A DNA stretch of 10,293 nt from Lysinibacillus sp. (GTDB lineage Bacteria > Bacillota > Bacilli > Bacillales_A > Planococcaceae). Position 1 is the stretch's first letter, and each line of letters begins with the position of its first letter. The notes under the pieces were generated by a model. That model was not told the DNA's origin and did no database searches. It saw only the letters and a program-made list of their open reading frames with translations. A program made the translations under genes and the position numbers. Positions 6,749 through 10,293 of the stretch are shown here, one piece after another. The DNA lies in contig JAAYHP010000434.1 of assembly GCA_012735355.1 (NCBI GenBank), positions 1 to 10,293 on the forward strand. The letters run 5' to 3'.

Positions 6749-6791
6749 GGGCGGAGTTTCTTTCACGAAAGGTTAGTCGAAAAGTCCGCCC
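6749..6791. other. GC-rich hairpin between convergent nos operon and tatD
   Basis: GGGCGGA (6749-6755) pairs with TCCGCCC (6785-6791). A second small dyad, CTTTC-AC-GAAAG (6760-6771), lies in the loop. It is far more GC-rich than its surroundings and begins 25 bases beyond the tatD stop. No T run follows on either strand, so it is not a standard terminator. It may still end or protect the tatD transcript. Confidence 0.45.
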
Positions 6792-6816
6792 GTATTGAAA
6801 ATTAACAAGCAATCTT

Positions 6817-7614
6817 TTAAACATCCGGCAAGCTGAACAATTTTCTAGCGTTAGCTGTAGAATGCTTTACAACTTCTTCAGGAGTCACTCCCATATATTT
6901 TGCAATTTCTTTCACGATATGGGGTAAGAATGCCGGTTCATTCCGTCGATTTTTCGGCTTGTTCTCCAAATTCCGCGGGAGAAGATAAGGTGCATCTGTT
7001 TCGATAAGTAAACGATTTAACGGAATAAATTTCACGGCATTTTGTAAATCTTGCCCTCTACGCTCATCGCAAATCCATCCAGTTACTCCAATGTAGAATC
7101 CCATAGATACATATTTTTTTACTTGCTCTTCATTCCCTGTAAAACAATGGACGACAGAGTTTTCCGTTAAATCACGATAGTTTGCAAATATTTCACAAAA
7201 ACGGTTTTGGGCATCCCGCTCGTGTAAAAATAGCGGCATTGAAAGTTTTCGAGCTAAGAGTAAGTGGGCGTCAAAACATTCTTCTTGAATGTCTTGTGGA
7301 GAAAACATTCGATTGAAATCTAAGCCACATTCTCCAATAGCAACCACTTCATCATGATTAGCTAATATTTCTAATTCATATATTGTTTGATTAGAAAAAT
7401 GTTTTGCATCGTGGGGATGAATTCCTGCCGTTGAAAATAAACGGTTCGGATAGTTTTTTGCAATTTCTAAACTTTCTTTGCTACTTTTAATGCTTGAGCC
7501 TGTTAATATCATTTGATTGACACCAAATTGAAAAGCCCTTTCTATTACTTCATGTTGTTCATCCTGAAATTGTTTATCCGCTAAATTAACGCCGATATCA
7601 ATGAGTTGTTCCAT
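6817..7614 (-). CDS. tatD: TatD-type metal-dependent hydrolase / DNase
   Basis: A 265-residue TIM-barrel metal hydrolase of the TatD family. E. coli TatD is a 3'-5' exonuclease linked to DNA repair. Motifs seen: GIHPHD (64-69), IGECGLDFNR (93-102, metal Glu95), LHERD (His131), HCFTG (His156), IETDAP (Asp207) and RRNEP (223-227). It follows E. coli TatD proper more closely than Bacillus YabD, through DIGVNL at the N-terminus instead of the HxH motif, and through TGWICDERRG and LLPRNL. These shared idiosyncrasies support TatD over the general TatD-like group. A strong AAGGAGGA (complement of 7621-7628) precedes the ATG. The gene converges on the nos operon and has no functional tie to it that I can see. 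Confidence 0.9.
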   Translation of the reverse strand: MEQLIDIGVNLADKQFQDEQHEVIERAFQFGVNQMILTGSSIKSSKESLEIAKNYPNRLFSTAGIHPHDAKHFSNQTIYELEILANHDEVVAIGECGLDFNRMFSPQDIQEECFDAHLLLARKLSMPLFLHERDAQNRFCEIFANYRDLTENSVVHCFTGNEEQVKKYVSMGFYIGVTGWICDERRGQDLQNAVKFIPLNRLLIETDAPYLLPRNLENKPKNRRNEPAFLPHIVKEIAKYMGVTPEEVVKHSTANARKLFSLPDV

Positions 7615-7646
7615 AAAAGTTCCTCCTTATTTTAATAATACTTCTT

Positions 7647-7655
7647 ATTTTAACA
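7647..7655 (-). promoter_or_regulatory. possible extended -10 promoter of tatD
   Basis: On the - strand this reads TGTTAAAAT, a TG-N-TAAAAT extended -10, 19 bases before the tatD ribosome binding site. No well-spaced -35 box is seen. It lies between the strong terminator at 7688-7729 and tatD, where a promoter is needed. AT-rich DNA gives such matches by chance. Confidence 0.3.
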
Positions 7656-7687
7656 CTGGAACGGAAATCAATTTTCATTTAAATATC

Positions 7688-7729
7688 AAAAACTCATCAT
7701 TTTCTTTTAAGAGAAAATGATGAGTTTTT
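7688..7729 (-). terminator. strong hairpin terminator of the decayed regulator gene
   Basis: A perfect 18-bp inverted repeat, 7688-7705 against 7712-7729, with a six-base loop. A's on one flank and T's on the other let it work in both directions. On the - strand it begins 9 bases after the stop of the helix-turn-helix remnant and ends in TTTTT. That is exactly where that gene's terminator should be, and no intact gene uses it. Confidence 0.75.
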
Positions 7730-7738
7730 ACTTTTGTT

Positions 7739-7914
7739 TTAGCTTTTTTTATTTATGATGTTGATGAGTATTGGGACAAGTAAATAAATAAGGGCGTGGG
7801 TCCGATTTTCGCTTCTAATTTTGTCATGATGGATTTTATATATTGCTTAATCGTTGCTTCACTTAATGAAAGAATATGAGTTTCTATATTACGAAAGAGG
7901 AATAATCTTCTAAT
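7739..7914 (-). pseudogene. remnant of a LuxR/NarL-type response regulator C-terminus
   Basis: Translating the - strand from about 7914 gives a degenerate lead-in, then ILSLSEATIKQYIKSIMTKL and EAK. This is the recognition-helix region of a LuxR/NarL-type helix-turn-helix (LSEATVKxYxxxIxxKL). After EAK the frame must shift by one base, at the T run 7806-7809, to continue as NRTHALIYLL, the expected follow-on (KNRTxAL). It stops at TAA (complement of 7739-7741), just before the strong terminator. No receiver domain, start codon or ribosome binding site is seen upstream; only about 55 codons survive, and an in-frame stop lies just before the lead-in. The family call comes from motif recall and is moderate. 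The gene would have lain upstream of tatD on the same strand. Confidence 0.6.
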
Positions 7915-7994
7915 TAAAAATATTTACTCATCAAAAGTGGTCTTTAGTTTGAAATTATATCTTTTAGGAAATGGTAAATGCAAAAAGCGAAAAT

Positions 7995-8003
7995 AGAAGG
8001 TGA
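7995..8003 (+). promoter_or_regulatory. ribosome binding site deciding the hydrolase start
   Basis: AGAAGGTGA matches the anti-Shine-Dalgarno extension through GGTGA, with 7 bases from the last G of AGG to the ATG at 8008. An in-frame ATG at 7978 has a weaker AGGA before it and would add a 10-residue N-terminus that alpha/beta hydrolases of this type usually lack. Confidence 0.6.
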
Positions 8004-8007
8004 CGCC

Positions 8008-8739
8008 ATGCTTGATTATTTTAGAAAAGGATCCGGAGAGATTTTAGTATTAGTGCACGGATTTTTAGGTGCAAAGGAAATATTTAATGAAGTGTTGTCG
8101 AGACTTACAGATGCTTTTGATGTTATTGCCATCGACTTACCTGGACACGGGTTAAGTGAATTGGAAAAAGAGAGTTATTCTATTGATGATTATGTTGATG
8201 CAATTGTGGAAGTATTGAATCATGAAGGAATAAAAGATGCGACATGGCTTGGGCATTCGATGGGAGGTTACATCGTTCTTGCAGCACTGGAAAAGGACGT
8301 CCCAATGCATCGGGCTATTTTAGCTTATTCTTCTGATTTAGCCGATTCAGAGGAGCAGAAAGAAAAGAGAACGAGGCAACAACAACAAATTGCTGAAAAT
8401 GGAGTGAAATCTTTCGTAGACGAGGTCATTGAAAACTTTTTTGCAAAGGGAACGAAACAAGAGAAAATTGAAGTTGCTAAAAAGATTGCGTATCAAGCTT
8501 CGAAGGAAGGTTTAGTTGTCGCGTTAGAAGCGATGAAAAATCGACAGAATCAGCAACAGTTGTTAGAGCGTTTAGAAAAGCCTGTTTTAGTCATTGAAGG
8601 TTCTCAGGATAATGTAGTAAAACCAATTGAGACAAGCAATTCATTCGTACAAAAAGTAATTACTCGTACTGGTCATTTTGGGATGTTGGAAGATCCGGAG
8701 CAATTCTTTAAGGCGGTGGAGCAATTTATGAGCAATTAA
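8008..8739 (+). CDS. alpha/beta-fold hydrolase
   Basis: A 243-residue cytoplasmic alpha/beta hydrolase; there is no signal peptide. Numbering from ATG 8008, it shows the oxyanion motif LVHGFLG (15-21), the IDLPGHG loop, the nucleophile elbow GHSMGG with Ser84, the acid Asp201 in EGSQDNVV, and His223 in RTGHFGMLEDPE. The catalytic triad is complete, with a short helical cap between. The sequence style recalls MenH and small esterases, but I see nothing that fixes a substrate. It stands alone, with a decayed regulator upstream and its own terminator overlapping the stop. A start at 7978 (253 residues) is possible but less likely. Confidence 0.85.
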   Translation: MLDYFRKGSGEILVLVHGFLGAKEIFNEVLSRLTDAFDVIAIDLPGHGLSELEKESYSIDDYVDAIVEVLNHEGIKDATWLGHSMGGYIVLAALEKDVPMHRAILAYSSDLADSEEQKEKRTRQQQQIAENGVKSFVDEVIENFFAKGTKQEKIEVAKKIAYQASKEGLVVALEAMKNRQNQQQLLERLEKPVLVIEGSQDNVVKPIETSNSFVQKVITRTGHFGMLEDPEQFFKAVEQFMSN

Positions 8740-8787
8740 AATAGCGGGGGCAAATAGTCGCGTCCCGCTATTTTAATTTTTTTATTT
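8734..8787 (+). terminator. terminator of the hydrolase gene
   Basis: A perfect 15-bp inverted repeat, AATTAAAATAGCGGG (8734-8748) with CCCGCTATTTTAATT (8764-8778), followed by a T run to 8787. The left arm includes the stop codon of the hydrolase. The A-rich left flank could also let it act in the other direction. Confidence 0.85.
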
Positions 8788-8795
8788 GGAAAGTA

Positions 8796-9089
8796 AGATA
8801 TTAGCCAAAATCGGATATTAATTAGCCAAATCAAGTTAGATATTAGTCAATCTAGCAAAAATATTAGTCACCTTGAGAATATCGCCAATAGGCAATCCAG
8901 TTATTAGTCAAAGTCAGATAATAATTAGACAAATCAGTGTAGATATTAGTCAATCTAACTGAAAAATTAGCCACCCTGAGAATATCGCCATTAGGGAAGC
9001 CAGTTATTAGTCAAAATCGGATACTAATTAGTCAAACTAGGATAGATATTAGTCAATCTAGCAAAAATATTAGCCACCCGATAAACCCC
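8796..9089. repeat. tandem repeat: 103-bp units made of 21-bp-phased ATTAG(T/C)CA words
   Basis: Three copies of a 103-bp unit begin at 8796, 8899 and 9002. The third is cut short near 9089, lacking the last 17 or so bases. Each unit holds five ATTAG-type words. For unit one they start at 8800, 8821, 8842, 8863 and 8887 (the last reads AATAG). The first four are exactly 21 bp apart, and the last two gaps are 24 and 16 bp. The same offsets recur in units two (8903, 8924, 8945, 8966, 8990) and three (9006, 9027, 9048, 9069), giving 14 words in all. Consensus is ATTAG(T/C)CAA. The third word lies in TAGATATTAGTCAATCTA, identical in all three units and flanked by TAGAT/ATCTA arms. No ORF runs through it. 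It fills the gap between two convergent genes. Confidence 0.9.
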
Positions 9090-9109
9090 TTACTTAAAGA
9101 AAAGTAAAA

Positions 9110-10293
9110 TTAAATCGCCCAATCGCCGTTACGGAAAATCGGCACAACAGTTCCGTCTTGCTTAATGCCGTCAATATCCATACTTGCTGAACCAATCATA
9201 AAATCGACATGTACATTGGAGATGTTTAACCCTTGAGCCCGTAATTCTTCCTCATTCATTTTCGTTCCGCCTTCGATTGTAGAAGGATAAGCAGACCCAA
9301 TGGCAATATGATTTGAAGCATTTTCATCAAATAACGTATTGAAGAATGTCACACCGGATTGGGAAATAGGTGATGGATCTGGAACGAGGGCTACTTCACC
9401 TAAGCCAGTGGCACCTTCATTTTCAAACACTAACTTTTTAATTGCTTCATCTCCTTTTTCAGCGGAAATATCAACAATTTTTCCATCTTTAAAGTGAGCG
9501 ACAATACCTTCAATTAATTGCCCAGCATAGCTTAAAGGCTTCGTTGAACGGACAACGCCATCCATTCGTCGAGTATCCGGTGCAGTGAAAATTTCTTCTG
9601 TCGGCATGTTGGCAATAAATTCTTCACCTTTTGGATTCAAACTTTCCGCACATGTCCAAATATGATTCTTCGGCAACCCAAGTTTAAAATCTGTACCAGG
9701 TGCTTTAAAATGCAATGCATCAAATTGGATGTCATTTAAAATTCTCGCTTTTTCATTCAATGTATTTTTGTGCAAGTCCCAAGCTGCAATTGGGTCATCT
9801 TCGTAAACACGACAAGTTTTAAAAATTTGATCCCATAAAGCATCCACTTGTTCTTCAGAGGATGAAAGCTCTGGGAACACTTTTGCGGCCCAAGCACTAC
9901 CAGCAGCTGCTGCCACCGTCCATTTTAAATCGTTGTTTTGTGTTGCTTTTCTTTGTGCATGGAAAGCTTGGCTTGCAGCTTTTTGGAAAGCAGCAACTTT
10001 CACTGGATCTGCTGAGTCAAGTAACCCTGGATCGCTAGATAAAATTGAAAGCCTTGAAACCCGTTTATTTAACACGTGGTCTTCGGATTCCTCAATTTCA
10101 TATGGAGGAATATCCGTTAAAATTTCTGTCGGTTGATGAAGATAATGCATTTTCGTAATTTCGTCATCGCTCCACTTCACAATGACTTTTTCAGCGCCTA
10201 ATGCATAAGCTTCTTCAGTGATTAGTCGAGCAAGGGGAGCTTGATCTACGGAAATGGTCATTTTCACCCAATCTCCAGGTTGCACATTGATTC
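9110..10293 (-). CDS. ampS: M29-family aminopeptidase (AmpS/PepS type), N-terminus outside the window
   Basis: About 394 codons of a - strand gene that runs off the right edge. The reading frame is open to the end (INVQPGDWVKM...), and the apparent GTG start at 10285 is internal, as family members (about 410 residues) have a further 15-20 residues before VQPGD. M29 enzymes are cytoplasmic dinuclear-metal aminopeptidases that trim peptides from their N-terminus. The metal-site motifs are visible: Glu in QLIEGIVAHF, Glu in GLGEVALVPD, His in NHIAIGSAYP (with the catalytic Tyr close by), and His and Asp in NVHVDFMIG near the C-terminus. The stop is at 9110-9112. Only a weak hairpin (TTACTT 9090-9095 with AAGTAA 9102-9107) follows, before the tandem repeat region. 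Confidence 0.85.
   Translation of the reverse strand, partial: INVQPGDWVKMTISVDQAPLARLITEEAYALGAEKVIVKWSDDEITKMHYLHQPTEILTDIPPYEIEESEDHVLNKRVSRLSILSSDPGLLDSADPVKVAAFQKAASQAFHAQRKATQNNDLKWTVAAAAGSAWAAKVFPELSSSEEQVDALWDQIFKTCRVYEDDPIAAWDLHKNTLNEKARILNDIQFDALHFKAPGTDFKLGLPKNHIWTCAESLNPKGEEFIANMPTEEIFTAPDTRRMDGVVRSTKPLSYAGQLIEGIVAHFKDGKIVDISAEKGDEAIKKLVFENEGATGLGEVALVPDPSPISQSGVTFFNTLFDENASNHIAIGSAYPSTIEGGTKMNEEELRAQGLNISNVHVDFMIGSASMDIDGIKQDGTVVPIFRNGDWAI

Noticed and set aside
7978..8007. ATG at 7978 as the hydrolase start
   Set aside because: The weaker ribosome binding site and extra N-terminal residues make 8008 preferable, though 7978 is not excluded.
8842..8851. TTGACTAAT on the - strand of the repeat words as a series of -35 boxes
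   Set aside because: The resemblance follows from the repeat word itself. No consistent -10 lies 17 bases on, and there is no gene downstream except inside the aminopeptidase 3' end.
8796..9089. CRISPR array
   Set aside because: Words are only about 8-9 bases, the spacers also repeat from unit to unit, and there are no cas genes nearby. It is a tandem repeat.
9933..10136. 67-codon ORF on the + strand within the aminopeptidase gene
   Set aside because: It is antisense to conserved M29 coding sequence and has no ribosome binding site.

Overview
The window looks like chromosome of a low-GC Gram-positive bacterium of the Bacillaceae type. It is AT-rich, with strong AGGAGG-type ribosome binding sites, T-tailed hairpin terminators, an AmpS-type M29 aminopeptidase and a clade II (Sec-dependent) nitrous oxide reductase locus. 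It carries no integrase, transposase, tRNA, rRNA or CRISPR.

Positions 1-6741 hold a nos (nitrous oxide reduction) operon on the + strand: nosC (membrane-anchored cytochrome c), nosZ (the catalytic N2O reductase), nosB (membrane protein typical of clade II clusters), nosD (beta-helix maturation protein), nosY (ABC permease), nosF (ABC ATPase), and a lipoprotein that joins a YtkA/FixH-like domain to a SurA-N-like chaperone domain. From nosB onward every junction overlaps or touches. The operon is headed by a well-formed Fnr/Crp-type operator (65-80) placed exactly where a class II activator should sit relative to a TATACT -10 box (102-107), so anaerobic induction is expected. A T-tailed hairpin closes it (6706-6741). 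The main surprise is that nosZ is broken. The reading frame shifts at about 1866 and roughly 35 conserved codons are missing, including the His of the YSPGH motif that ligates the CuZ centre. The N-terminal propeller and the C-terminal CuA domain are otherwise intact in two ORFs, and the accessory genes look undamaged. The break is therefore either recent or an assembly error.

Positions 6742-8007 hold a convergent tatD gene (- strand). Behind it is an intergenic stretch with a very strong hairpin terminator and, just upstream of that on the - strand, a frameshifted remnant of a LuxR/NarL-type helix-turn-helix. This is apparently the tail of a decayed response regulator gene that the terminator once served.

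Positions 8008-8787 hold an alpha/beta hydrolase gene (+) with its own terminator. Positions 8796-9089 are a tandem repeat of almost three 103-bp units. Each unit is built from ATTAG(T/C)CA words that recur mostly every 21 bp, i.e. on one face of the helix. Its function is unknown to me. The window ends inside an M29 aminopeptidase gene (- strand, 9110 to the edge), whose N-terminus lies outside.
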